A stretch of DNA of 6,694 nucleotides from Thiotrichaceae bacterium (GCA_015494435.1 WGBH01000169.1:1-6694), one strand, 5' to 3'; counted from the stretch's first letter, positions 1-4,535 are shown. The notes: generated by a model not told the origin, from the sequence alone. Numbers and translations are program-made.

Positions 1-1
1 A

Positions 2-76
2 AATGAGGGAACTAGCCCATTTGCTTCTTACTCTCAAGGTACTTTCTGGATACCACGCTACAATGAAGAGTGCTAA
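2..76 (+). CDS. 3' end of an unrecognised cassette gene (unit A)
   Basis: An open frame enters from the left edge and stops at TAA 74-76, inside the R'' box of the first attC, which is where cassette genes typically end (the genes ending at 1574 and 2366 do the same). The visible 24 residues finish in FWIPRYNEEC and look like a normal protein tail. The family cannot be identified from this piece. A competing ATG-started frame (3-185) runs straight through the attC stem and is less likely to be the real gene. Confidence 0.5.
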   Translation, partial: NEGTSPFASYSQGTFWIPRYNEEC

Positions 77-157
77 CAAACGCATACACACGGACAAAAT
101 AAAGCTGCGCCGCTTCGCTATGCACCTTTATTTTGTCGGTGATGCGGAGCGTTGGCT
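72..157 (+). other. attC site closing unit A (86 bp)
   Basis: The R'' box is GCTAACA near 72-78 and the R' box is GTTGGCT at 151-157. The inner arms GACAAAATAAAG (93-104) and CTTTATTTTGTC (126-137) are perfectly complementary, around a loop region containing CGCTTCGCTA. Strand exchange would fall between G151 and T152. This is one of the longer attC sites in the window. Confidence 0.88.
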
Positions 158-207
158 TGTAAAATCGTTTAAAGTAAGAAATTAATTCTTTTAATATAAG
201 CGGTTGT

Positions 208-449
208 AGTTCAATATTTCTAACGAAAAGGAATGATAGAAAAAGCTGACAGTGCTAAAGGTATTAGCCGCGCAGCGGGCTAAATTTGAAACAAAGGAAT
301 CTGCCGGTTTACAGAATAAGAAGGGAATCCATTATTTCGCTAATCAAACGATAGTCAGGTTCAAAAAGTAAATAACCGCCTCCGGCGAGTACAAGTGTTC
401 TAGCCTGAGATATTTGAAAAATATAAATGATTAAATCAGTTCAATATTT
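208..449 (+). repeat. 12-bp direct repeat AGTTCAATATTT (208-219 and 438-449)
   Basis: The same 12 bases occur twice, 230 bp apart, inside the gene-poor cassette B. Given the AT-rich composition this could be chance, but a perfect 12-mer repeat is unlikely within 540 bp. The bases just inside the copies show no obvious terminal inverted repeats, so an inserted element with target-site duplication is not supported beyond the repeat itself. Confidence 0.45.
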
Positions 450-454
450 ACAAG

Positions 455-521
455 CCAGTTTAAACTGGGTTAGAGTCATAGCAGGTTAGGCGAAATCTAA
501 TCTAAATAAGATTAAAACCTG
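455..521. other. Palindrome and two-step hairpin in cassette B
   Basis: CCAGTTTAAACTGG at 455-468 is a perfect 14-bp palindrome. Just after it, CAGGTT (482-487) pairs with AACCTG (516-521), and inside that TAATCT (498-503) pairs with AGATTA (509-514) around a 5-nt loop. No T-tract follows, so a factor-independent terminator is unlikely. The structures could belong to an RNA encoded by the cassette or be a protein-binding site. The sequence alone does not decide. Confidence 0.35.
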
Positions 522-536
522 AAAATCAGATTTTAA

Positions 537-617
537 ATGATGGCAGTTAAAATCGGTATAGTCATGCAAGTGTTGAGTTTATGGCTAATCTGGTTGCCAA
601 CAAAAAGTTTAAGCTGA
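537..617 (+). CDS. Possible 26-residue hydrophobic peptide (unit B)
   Basis: A short frame starts at ATG 537 (a second ATG at 540) and encodes two or three N-terminal residues, a lysine and then a continuous hydrophobic stretch (IGIVMQVLSLWLIWLP), ending at TGA 615-617 inside the attC. It resembles the size and profile of small single-span membrane peptides such as type I toxins. No clear Shine-Dalgarno sequence precedes it, and in DNA of this composition such a frame can arise by chance. Low-confidence call. Confidence 0.18.
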   Translation: MMAVKIGIVMQVLSLWLIWLPTKSLS

Positions 618-699
618 CCCCCAAAGCTGTGCGCCTTTTGCGGGAAAAGCATCCACAAAAGTCACCCAGTTTCGGGGTCAGCTTAACTCGGCGTTATGT
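596..699 (+). other. attC site closing unit B (104 bp)
   Basis: The R'' box is GCCAACA at 596-602 and the R' box is GTTATGT at 693-699. The arms TAAGCTGACCCC (610-621) and GGGGTCAGCTTA (674-685) are perfectly complementary. The central region is long and less structured. The R' box contains the ATG at 696 that opens the next reading frame. Confidence 0.88.
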
Positions 700-1124
700 G
701 TAAAAATAAATTCATCGATCTAAAGCGAAATCTAAAAATGGCTAAAAAGGATTTATATTCTGGCTTCAAGATTTGTAACAATCTAAAAGCTAATGAAAAA
801 TGTTTTCGTCTTCAGATATATGACCAAGGAGAAACTAATGAAGTATTTCATGAGCATATTCCAAAACATCGCATAAGCAACGACAACGCTGTTTCATTTA
901 TGAAAACATTAATAGTCAAGTATTCTTCTTTAAGAGATTCAGAAATACTTAGAGCATATATAAACAACAGAGGAAAAGAGCCAAGCTCAATAAATCTTTG
1001 TCAAGCGCATATCGAGTACCCTGAGCCTGGCGTATTTAGAAAATACTTCTCAGGTGGTGGCATAACTGCATGGGTAGATGAAGTTATAGTTCCTAATGAG
1101 TTTCGCCGCAATAATAAAAAATGA
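696..1124 (+). CDS. Unrecognised cassette protein, first gene of unit C
   Basis: The product is 142 residues if translation starts at ATG 696, which is part of the attC R' box, or 128 residues from ATG 738 (residue 15). Neither start has a good Shine-Dalgarno sequence. The ATG 696 start matches the mini-ORF starts seen in the same attC position at 1629 and 1984, except that here the frame runs on without stopping. The protein has no signal peptide or membrane span and looks cytoplasmic: mixed alpha/beta, rich in charged residues, basic tail (RRNNKK). The most distinctive stretches are YDQGETNEVFHEHIPKHRIS (42-61) and a glycine turn FSGGGITAWVDEVI (118-131). I do not recognise the family. The 3-TM gene starts 21 bp downstream in the same cassette, so the two are likely co-transcribed and may act together. 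Confidence 0.8.
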   Translation: MCKNKFIDLKRNLKMAKKDLYSGFKICNNLKANEKCFRLQIYDQGETNEVFHEHIPKHRISNDNAVSFMKTLIVKYSSLRDSEILRAYINNRGKEPSSINLCQAHIEYPEPGVFRKYFSGGGITAWVDEVIVPNEFRRNNKK

Positions 1125-1145
1125 TAAAAACACCAAGGAAATAAT

Positions 1146-1574
1146 ATGGGAGCACTAATTGGTTCTTACATTGCATTTATTATTATGGAGCTTATTGTTG
1201 CAGCTCCAACATATTATTTATTGCGCTTTATTTTAAAACGTAAGCATATTGAAGTTATTGCTTTAATAGCGTGCATTGTTGCCCTTGGTGCAGGTTGGGT
1301 AGCAGGCGCACGGTTCACGAAAGATGTAATGGTTTCTGAGTTTCTCGAAATATCAAAACAAAAAGAAATAACAGAGTACGGCGTTAATCTAACCCAAGAT
1401 AAGTGGTCTAACCTTCGCCATGACTTCACAAATGACTCTAGAACTATACAAAACATTCACATTGGCGCAGCCAAGGTTGCAGTGCCATCCACAGTAGTAG
1501 TTGCCATTTTATTATTTTGGCTTGCTGGTAGGCAAAAGAGAAGTAGTGTAAGTGATGAGCAAAAAAACACATAA
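1146..1574 (+). CDS. Unrecognised three-TM membrane protein, second gene of unit C
   Basis: The product is 142 residues. The start at ATG 1146 is supported by AAGGAA at 1135-1140, the clearest ribosome site among the cassette genes. Hydrophobic spans sit at about residues 5-29, 36-54 and 108-128. Between spans 2 and 3 lies a 50-residue polar loop rich in lysine, glutamate and aspartate (about 56-106), and the tail is basic (RQKRSSVSDEQK). The TAA stop (1572-1574) is inside the attC R'' box, so gene and recombination site overlap. No family is recognised. Its only partner in the cassette is the soluble protein upstream. A cytoplasmic-plus-membrane pair is a layout also used by small defence or toxin systems, but nothing in the residues proves this. 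Confidence 0.82.
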   Translation: MGALIGSYIAFIIMELIVAAPTYYLLRFILKRKHIEVIALIACIVALGAGWVAGARFTKDVMVSEFLEISKQKEITEYGVNLTQDKWSNLRHDFTNDSRTIQNIHIGAAKVAVPSTVVVAILLFWLAGRQKRSSVSDEQKNT

Positions 1575-1632
1575 CAATGCGTTTAAGCGGGACGCGGAAA
1601 AAGCGCCGCGCCCCTTAACTTAAGCGTTATGT
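1569..1632 (+). other. attC site closing unit C (64 bp)
   Basis: The R'' box is ACATAAC (1569-1575) and the R' box is GTTATGT (1626-1632). The arms CGTTTAAG and CTTAAGCG pair, and the core GGACGCGGAAAAAGCGCC is GC-rich. It is nearly identical in its core to the site at 2677-2738 (GGACGCGGAAAAA followed by CGCCGCGCCC, one-base length difference), so the two probably share a recent common source. Confidence 0.92.
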
Positions 1633-1643
1633 GTAAAAAATAA
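1629..1643 (+). CDS. attC-borne four-codon mini-ORF (MCKK) ahead of the zinc-ribbon gene
   Basis: ATG 1629-1631 lies in the R' box and opens Met-Cys-Lys-Lys, stopping at TAA 1641-1643. One base later comes the ATG (1645) of the next gene, which has no Shine-Dalgarno sequence of its own. The layout would allow a terminating ribosome to restart. This is inferred from position only; the mini-ORF itself has no strong ribosome site. The known precedent is the short ORF in attI1 that boosts translation of cassette genes. Confidence 0.4.
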   Translation: MCKK

Positions 1644-1644
1644 A

Positions 1645-1923
1645 ATGGATACAGATAAAAAAGCAATATCAGTTAAATTATTTAAAACCATGCGTTGGCT
1701 GTCAGTTTTATCATTTATCGTTGTTACTTTTGCAATAGTGGTGCCAATATTTAAAAACATATTATTGGCCGGCATTATTATTTATGTCGTATCATTTTCT
1801 TACATAGTATTTTGGCGCTGCACGAACTGCGGTAAACATTACGGCACTAAACTAAGTTTCATTAGTATTTGCCGGCCTTATGTTGGTCATTGCCTGCACT
1901 GCAATAAGTCATTAGGTAGTTAA
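1645..1923 (+). CDS. Small membrane protein with C-terminal zinc ribbon (unit D)
   Basis: The product is 92 residues. Two closely spaced hydrophobic spans cover about residues 18-36 and 39-57, forming a hairpin in the membrane. They are followed by a cytoplasm-sized tail with two CxxC knuckles, C59-T-N-C62 and C83-L-H-C86, about 20 residues apart, typical of a zinc ribbon; an extra cysteine is at 76. No enzyme motif is visible, so a structural or regulatory role at the inner membrane is the most that can be said. No Shine-Dalgarno sequence precedes the ATG, but the mini-ORF 1629-1643 ends one base before it. The gene is followed by a decayed attC and then by a DUF2007 gene. DUF2007 proteins sometimes carry a zinc ribbon of their own, so these neighbours may be functionally linked. 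Confidence 0.82.
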   Translation: MDTDKKAISVKLFKTMRWLSVLSFIVVTFAIVVPIFKNILLAGIIIYVVSFSYIVFWRCTNCGKHYGTKLSFISICRPYVGHCLHCNKSLGS

Positions 1924-1932
1924 ATTACAAAA

Positions 1933-1989
1933 ACACATAAAAAGGTATATCGTCGTAACAAAAGTTACGTTAATTTAACTACCATGTGT
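1933..1989 (+). other. Decayed attC between units D and E (57 bp)
   Basis: Three nested complementary pairs remain: ACACAT (1933-1938) with ATGTGT (1984-1989), GGTA (1944-1947) with TACC (1980-1983), and CGTAAC (1954-1959) with GTTACG (1964-1969) around an AAAA loop. Position and outer boxes match the other attC sites, whose edges read ACACATAAC and GTTATGTGT. Here the AAC of R'' has become AAA, and the GTT of R' is absent (the sequence before ATGTGT is AACTACC). The integrase needs those triplets, so the site is probably inactive. An unrelated hairpin is possible but less likely. Confidence 0.65.
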
Positions 1990-2001
1990 GAAAAACAATG
2001 A
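1984..2001 (+). CDS. Five-codon mini-ORF (MCEKQ) overlapping the DUF2007 start
   Basis: ATG 1984-1986, in the remnant R' box, opens Met-Cys-Glu-Lys-Gln and stops at TGA 1999-2001. The stop overlaps the gene start at 1998 as ATGA, the classic arrangement for translational coupling. The next gene lacks a Shine-Dalgarno sequence. It parallels the mini-ORF at 1629, beginning with the same Met-Cys codons. Functional use is inferred. Confidence 0.4.
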   Translation: MCEKQ

Positions 2002-2366
2002 AGTTAATAATTTCAGATGCTGATAACAATGAACTTGAAGCGATGAAAACGCTTTTAGAGGAAAATGGCATACCAGCCTTTATTAACGGAAAAAACACAT
2101 CACGAATCATGCCATTTATTATTTCAAAAGCAAGCTTATGGGTTCATTTAAGTGAGCAAGCAACTGAAGCACTTTCACTTATCAACAATCCTGAATATGA
2201 TGTTAAAAACAAGGTAGATATGAATGAGTACTATAAAATAAAAAATGAATTCAAAAACAATCCTAAGCACTTAAGTAATGCGCTCGGTGAATTAGCATTT
2301 TTCATTGGCGCTATTATGCTGGGTATATTTATTCTAATTAAGGTTTTGCAATGGCTAAACACATAA
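1998..2366 (+). CDS. DUF2007-domain (putative signal-transducing) protein with C-terminal membrane anchor (unit E)
   Basis: The product is 122 residues. Residues 1-64 match the DUF2007 pattern: a short first strand (KLIISDA), a helix with leucines ending in LLEENGIPAFING (19-31), a strand containing LWVHLSEQ (47-54), and the helix that packs alanines and leucines (ATEALSLI). This is a small ferredoxin-like fold found in proteins annotated only as putative signal-transducing. A charged linker (65-95) leads to one membrane span at about 98-119, so the domain would hang on the inner membrane facing the cytoplasm. The stop TAA is inside the following attC R'' box. The start ATG overlaps the mini-ORF stop. 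The substrate or partner is unknown; the zinc-ribbon membrane protein in the same fused cassette is the obvious candidate. Confidence 0.83.
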   Translation: MKLIISDADNNELEAMKTLLEENGIPAFINGKNTSRIMPFIISKASLWVHLSEQATEALSLINNPEYDVKNKVDMNEYYKIKNEFKNNPKHLSNALGELAFFIGAIMLGIFILIKVLQWLNT

Positions 2367-2426
2367 CAAATCGTTTGAGAGCGACGGCGCAATAAGCCGC
2401 GCCGCCCCTCAACTCAAACGTTGTAT
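2361..2426 (+). other. attC site closing the fused D+E unit (66 bp)
   Basis: The R'' box is ACATAAC (2361-2367) and the R' box is GTTGTAT (2420-2426). The arms CGTTTGAG (2372-2379) and CTCAAACG (2413-2420) are perfectly complementary around a GC-rich core (GACGGCGC ... GCGCCGCC). Its R'' mirrors the left end of unit D (GTTATGTGT), which supports D and E now moving, if at all, as one unit. Confidence 0.92.
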
Positions 2427-2476
2427 TGCATAAACAATTATCACCGCACTGAAAATCTTAATTGTTAAAAGCAAAC

Positions 2477-2689
2477 ATGCACGCTAAATAACTTTTATCT
2501 TTTACCTTGTCGCTGCATTATCACTGCTATTAACTTCAGCTGCACACTCATTGCCCCAGCATGATGGTGGCAGTAAAAATGGTTAAAAATTTAACAGCCA
2601 TGTTTTTAGAACTTGTACAAACGTTACAGCCAAATTCAGTTAACCCTACTTTTCCGTGGTATAGTCAGGCATCGCAATACAACAATTAG
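2477..2689 (+). pseudogene. Broken gene for a small exported protein (unit F)
   Basis: Reading from ATG 2477 (MHAK) stops at once, but shifting by one base in the AAA run at 2486-2488 opens a convincing signal peptide (ITFIFYLVAALSLLLTSAAH, then SLPQHDGGSK). That frame stops at 2585, yet shifting back in the AAAAA run at 2575-2579 opens the frame MVKNLTAMFLELVQTLQPN, ending QASQYNN at TAG 2687-2689 inside the attC R'' box, as a cassette gene should. The two shifts compensate, giving a restored product of about 70 residues with a lysine-poor N-terminus, a hydrophobic core and an AAH-S cleavage-like site. Either the gene is decayed or both A-runs contain sequencing errors. The unaltered tail frame alone (ATG 2561, 42 codons) is the fallback. 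The mature part is not recognised. Confidence 0.55.
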
Positions 2690-2738
2690 CTCAACCGGAC
2701 GCGGAAAAACGCCGCGCCCGTTAGCTTGAGCGTTAGGC
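2677..2738 (+). other. attC site closing unit F (62 bp)
   Basis: The R'' box is ATACAAC (2677-2683) and the R' box is the canonical GTTAGGC (2732-2738). The arms GCTCAA (2689-2694) and TTGAGC (2726-2731) pair. The GC-rich core is almost identical to that of the site at 1569-1632. It is the shortest intact site of the array. Confidence 0.93.
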
Positions 2739-2754
2739 TACCCAAATACCACAT

Positions 2755-3432
2755 ATGAGAAAAGCCGATAAATTATTCCAATTAACTAACCTGATTCGTT
2801 CTAAGCAACCAATTACAGCTGAAAGAATTGCCGAAGAATTAGATGTTTCTGTTCGCACAGTTTACAGATATATTGATGATTTATCTGTAAGTGGAATTCC
2901 AATATACGGCACCACAGGAATTGGCTATCAGCTTCATGACCATTTTGAACTACCACCACTGAATTTAACTGAAAAAGAATTGGATGCACTAATATTAGGC
3001 GTTAAAATGGTTAGTAGTTGGACTGGCGACACATTATCAGAATCCGCAAACTCATTGGTAAATAAAATTGAAGCTGTGCTACCCAAAAAACTCCGCGAAG
3101 AATATTCAAGAACTATTTATGCCCCCGATCTTTCAGGTAAAGAGAAAGATAGAAATATATGGGAGTTAATATATAAGGCAATAAAAAACTCAGTATCAAT
3201 TTCCATTAATTACGAAGCAGAAAATGGAAGAAAAACCTCAAGAGTAATTTATCCACTTGGTTTGTTTTACTGGGGCGGAAAATGGACACTTGGAAGCTGG
3301 TGCACTTTAAGAGAGGATTTTCGTGATTTTAGGCTGGATAGAATAGATGAGAAAAGTATTAATGAAAAAGGATCGATAAATAATAAATCAATAAACTTAG
3401 AAGCATATTTTTCTTCTATAAAATGCATATAA
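2755..3432 (+). CDS. YafY-type transcriptional regulator, HTH_11 plus WYL domain (unit G)
   Basis: The product is 225 residues, full length for the family. Residues about 3-58 form the winged helix of the HTH_11 type: QPITAERIAEELDVSVRTVY is the helix-turn-helix and GIPIYGTTGIGYQL the wing. A linker helix (LTEKELDALILGVKMV) leads to a WYL domain at about 138-198, with IKNSVSISINYEAENGR, the aromatic core FYWGGKWTLGSW (171-182) and the signature DFRDFRLDRI (188-197). WYL domains sense a ligand, often a nucleic acid or nucleotide, and set the activity of the DNA-binding part. The start lies 16 bases after the attC and has no good Shine-Dalgarno sequence. A perfect inverted repeat begins 2 bases after the stop, and an ABM-like gene follows. 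The likely role is autonomous control of this neighbour, either repression or activation. Confidence 0.92.
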   Translation: MRKADKLFQLTNLIRSKQPITAERIAEELDVSVRTVYRYIDDLSVSGIPIYGTTGIGYQLHDHFELPPLNLTEKELDALILGVKMVSSWTGDTLSESANSLVNKIEAVLPKKLREEYSRTIYAPDLSGKEKDRNIWELIYKAIKNSVSISINYEAENGRKTSRVIYPLGLFYWGGKWTLGSWCTLREDFRDFRLDRIDEKSINEKGSINNKSINLEAYFSSIKCI

Positions 3433-3434
3433 TT

Positions 3435-3460
3435 GTTACTGACAGTACGGTGTCAGTAAC
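3435..3460. promoter_or_regulatory. Perfect 10-bp inverted repeat, candidate operator of the WYL regulator
   Basis: GTTACTGACA (3435-3444) and TGTCAGTAAC (3451-3460) are exact reverse complements separated by GTACGG. The 16-bp centre-to-centre layout suits a dimeric helix-turn-helix protein. It lies between the regulator gene and the ABM-like gene, with TACAAT-like (3468-3473) and AT-rich promoter-like sequence before the next start. No T-tract follows, which argues against a terminator. Binding by the adjacent YafY-type protein is inferred from position. Confidence 0.6.
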
Positions 3461-3504
3461 CAGCGCATACAATGCATACTCATTTAATAATATAGGAAAG
3501 TATC

Positions 3505-3831
3505 ATGAGCTTACAGTTACTAAGTAGTATTTCTAGTTTCTCCGGCATGGAGTTTGGCGTATTCAGGCTTAAAGAAGGCGCGTCTGAAGTCGAAATGTTA
3601 AAAGCTGCTAATGCCGCAGATAAAAACTTTTTATCGAAAGAGGATGGTTTTCTTGGCCATGCAGTATTAAAAGGAAAAGATGGCCTATATGCCGACTTAT
3701 CGTTTGCTACCACAAAAGAAAAGGCAGAAGAAATATGCGGTAAATGGATGAATAATAAGTTCACATTACAATATATTGAGTTTATTGAACCTGAGTCGGT
3801 AGATATGTCTTTTTGGGAAAGAATTAAATAA
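3505..3831 (+). CDS. Small dimeric alpha/beta-barrel (ABM-like) protein (unit G)
   Basis: The product is 108 residues, with a good ribosome site AGGAAAG at 3494-3500. The pattern fits the ferredoxin-like fold of the ABM/dimeric alpha-beta barrel superfamily. A first strand FGVFRLKEGAS (17-27) is followed by a helix EVEMLKAANAADKNFLSK (28-45) and the turn EDGFLGHAVLKGKDG with its typical GFLGHAV element (48-54). Then comes a strand YADLSFATT (62-70), a helix KEKAEEICGKWMNN (71-84) and a final strand FTLQYIEFIEP (86-96). Members include small monooxygenases, stress proteins and functionless-looking homologues. No catalytic residue can be assigned, so an enzyme role is not claimed. It is paired with a WYL regulator and lies behind a strong palindrome, so its expression is probably inducible. 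Confidence 0.72.
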   Translation: MSLQLLSSISSFSGMEFGVFRLKEGASEVEMLKAANAADKNFLSKEDGFLGHAVLKGKDGLYADLSFATTKEKAEEICGKWMNNKFTLQYIEFIEPESVDMSFWERIK

Positions 3832-3834
3832 AAA

Positions 3835-3938
3835 GCCTAACAATTAGCTGCACGCGGACAATTTAAAGCGGCACTTGTTTTGCTAAAAAAGCAGCAAAAA
3901 CGTGCCACTTTAAATTGCCGGTGAGCAAGGCGTTAGAA
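3835..3938 (+). other. attC site closing unit G (104 bp)
   Basis: The R'' box is GCCTAAC (3835-3841) and the R' box is GTTAGAA (3932-3938). CAATTTAAAG pairs with CTTTAAATTG, then GGCAC with GTGCC, then TTTTGCT with an AGCAAAA-type arm, giving a long nearly continuous stem. There is one attC for two genes (2755-3432 and 3505-3831), so these form a two-gene cassette. Confidence 0.92.
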
Positions 3939-3956
3939 GGCAAAAAAGGGTAAACA

Positions 3957-4445
3957 ATGAACACAAAGGAAATTACCGCAATAGCAATAAAGTTTTTAGC
4001 TATATGGCTACTTGTACAGATTCTTCTCCAAGTACCTAGCTTACTTCTAGTATTTAATAATATTGAAGGTTACGTTGAAAAAGAATTTCCAATAAATCTT
4101 TATGTCTCAGTTGTTGGGTCATTCTTGTTTATTGGTTCTATAGCATCATATTTACTATTTCGTGTTTCAAACTCAGTTCTCAATTCAATACCAAATACCA
4201 GCAACTCAGAACCAGGCAATATTTCTCAAGAGTTTCTAATGCAGTTAGGCGGCACATATTTCATTATCTCATCGTTAATGGTAATTCTTGGCGTAATTAC
4301 TAGCATACGAGTTCAAGTTCCTACTGAATTTACTAATAATTTACGTTTTTTAGGTGCATTCTTTGAATTAGCCGTAGGGTTTTCTATGTTAATTAAATCA
4401 AATGTTTGGGTACTATGGTTTGCTAAATTACGGGGGCGAGCATAA
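3957..4445 (+). CDS. Unrecognised four-TM membrane protein (unit H)
   Basis: The product is 162 residues. The start at ATG 3957 follows AAAAAAGGG, a usable ribosome site eight bases upstream. Four hydrophobic spans are predicted at about residues 10-33, 48-69, 97-116 and 131-155, with both ends short. The loop 71-94 is polar (NSIPNTSNSEPGNISQ). The C-terminus is basic (KLRGRA), placing it in the cytoplasm by the positive-inside rule. No conserved motif, metal site or known family is apparent. The stop TAA overlaps an ATG at 4445 that opens a 34-codon frame across the attC, probably a chance frame. As the last cassette of the array it would be far from the integron promoter and may be expressed weakly or from unrecognised local signals. 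Confidence 0.85.
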   Translation: MNTKEITAIAIKFLAIWLLVQILLQVPSLLLVFNNIEGYVEKEFPINLYVSVVGSFLFIGSIASYLLFRVSNSVLNSIPNTSNSEPGNISQEFLMQLGGTYFIISSLMVILGVITSIRVQVPTEFTNNLRFLGAFFELAVGFSMLIKSNVWVLWFAKLRGRA

Positions 4446-4449
4446 TGCC

Positions 4450-4535
4450 TTCTAACAAATCGTCCAACCTGACCTTTTTATACGCCGTTTCGCTTCGCTA
4501 CACGTCATATAAAAAGGCACCAAGTTCGGGGGACA
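4450..4535 (+). other. Terminal attC with lost right-hand core
   Basis: The R'' box TTCTAAC (4450-4456) mirrors the left end of unit H. The inner arms CCTTTTTATA (4473-4482) and TATAAAAAGG (4508-4517) are perfect, and GTCC (4462-4465) can pair with GGAC (4531-4534). After GGAC an R' box GTTRRRY is expected, but the sequence reads ATAATATTT. The site therefore lacks its strand-exchange core on the right, and no further cassette follows. It looks like the worn or truncated end of the array. Confidence 0.75.

Larger units (their letters stand above)
152..693 (+). other. Gene-poor integron cassette (unit B)
   Basis: A 542 bp cassette with correct ends (starts TTGGCTTG, ends GCCAACAA plus attC) but no convincing gene. 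Candidates seen are a GTG-started frame of 39 codons (252-371, basic, no good ribosome site), a 26-residue hydrophobic frame (537-617, listed separately) and a start-less reverse frame (312-440). It also holds a 12-bp direct repeat, a 14-bp palindrome and a two-step hairpin. It may be a decayed gene, a small-RNA or promoter cassette, or a carrier of a tiny peptide. Gene-less cassettes are known in chromosomal integrons; the role here is unknown. Confidence 0.7.
1..4535 (+). mobile_element. Distal part of an integron gene-cassette array
   Basis: The segment is a run of short, co-oriented genes, each followed by an imperfect inverted repeat that starts with an AAC-containing R'' box and ends with a GTT-containing R' box, the layout of attC sites. 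Borders can be checked internally because the first bases of each unit mirror its last R'' box. Unit B starts GTTGGC and ends GCCAAC. Units C and D+E start GTTATGTGT and end ACACATAAC. Unit F starts GTTGTATTGC and ends GCAATACAAC. Unit G starts GTTAGGC and ends GCCTAAC. Unit H starts GTTAGAAGGCA and ends TGCCTTCTAAC. This matching is what excision as a circle by an IntI integrase requires. No integrase or attI is present here; gene orientation places them to the left. Confidence 0.93.

Noticed and set aside
3..185. 60-codon + frame across the first attC
   Set aside because: It reads through the attC stem and into unit B. The frame ending at TAA 74-76 in R'' fits cassette gene layout better. 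Frames through attC sites also occur at 581-703 and 4445-4549, and 30-40 open codons are expected by chance in such DNA.
252..371. GTG-started 39-codon basic frame in unit B
   Set aside because: No suitably spaced ribosome site, a rare start codon and no recognisable motif. It is mentioned under the cassette only.
312..440. Reverse-strand frame with protein-like stretch (LVLAGGGYLLFEPDYRLISE)
   Set aside because: It looks like protein but has no usable start codon, is bounded by stops on both sides, and no family is recognised. It could be a gene remnant, but this cannot be supported.
1214..1456. Reverse-strand frame opposite the 3-TM gene
   Set aside because: It is a shadow of the + strand gene, which has a ribosome site and coding layout.
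3435..3460. Inverted repeat as a transcription terminator or an attC
   Set aside because: No T-tract follows it, and it lacks R''/R' boxes. An operator fits its symmetry and position better.
3480..3764. Reverse-strand frame opposite the ABM-like gene
   Set aside because: The + strand gene has a clear fold pattern and ribosome site; the reverse frame has neither.
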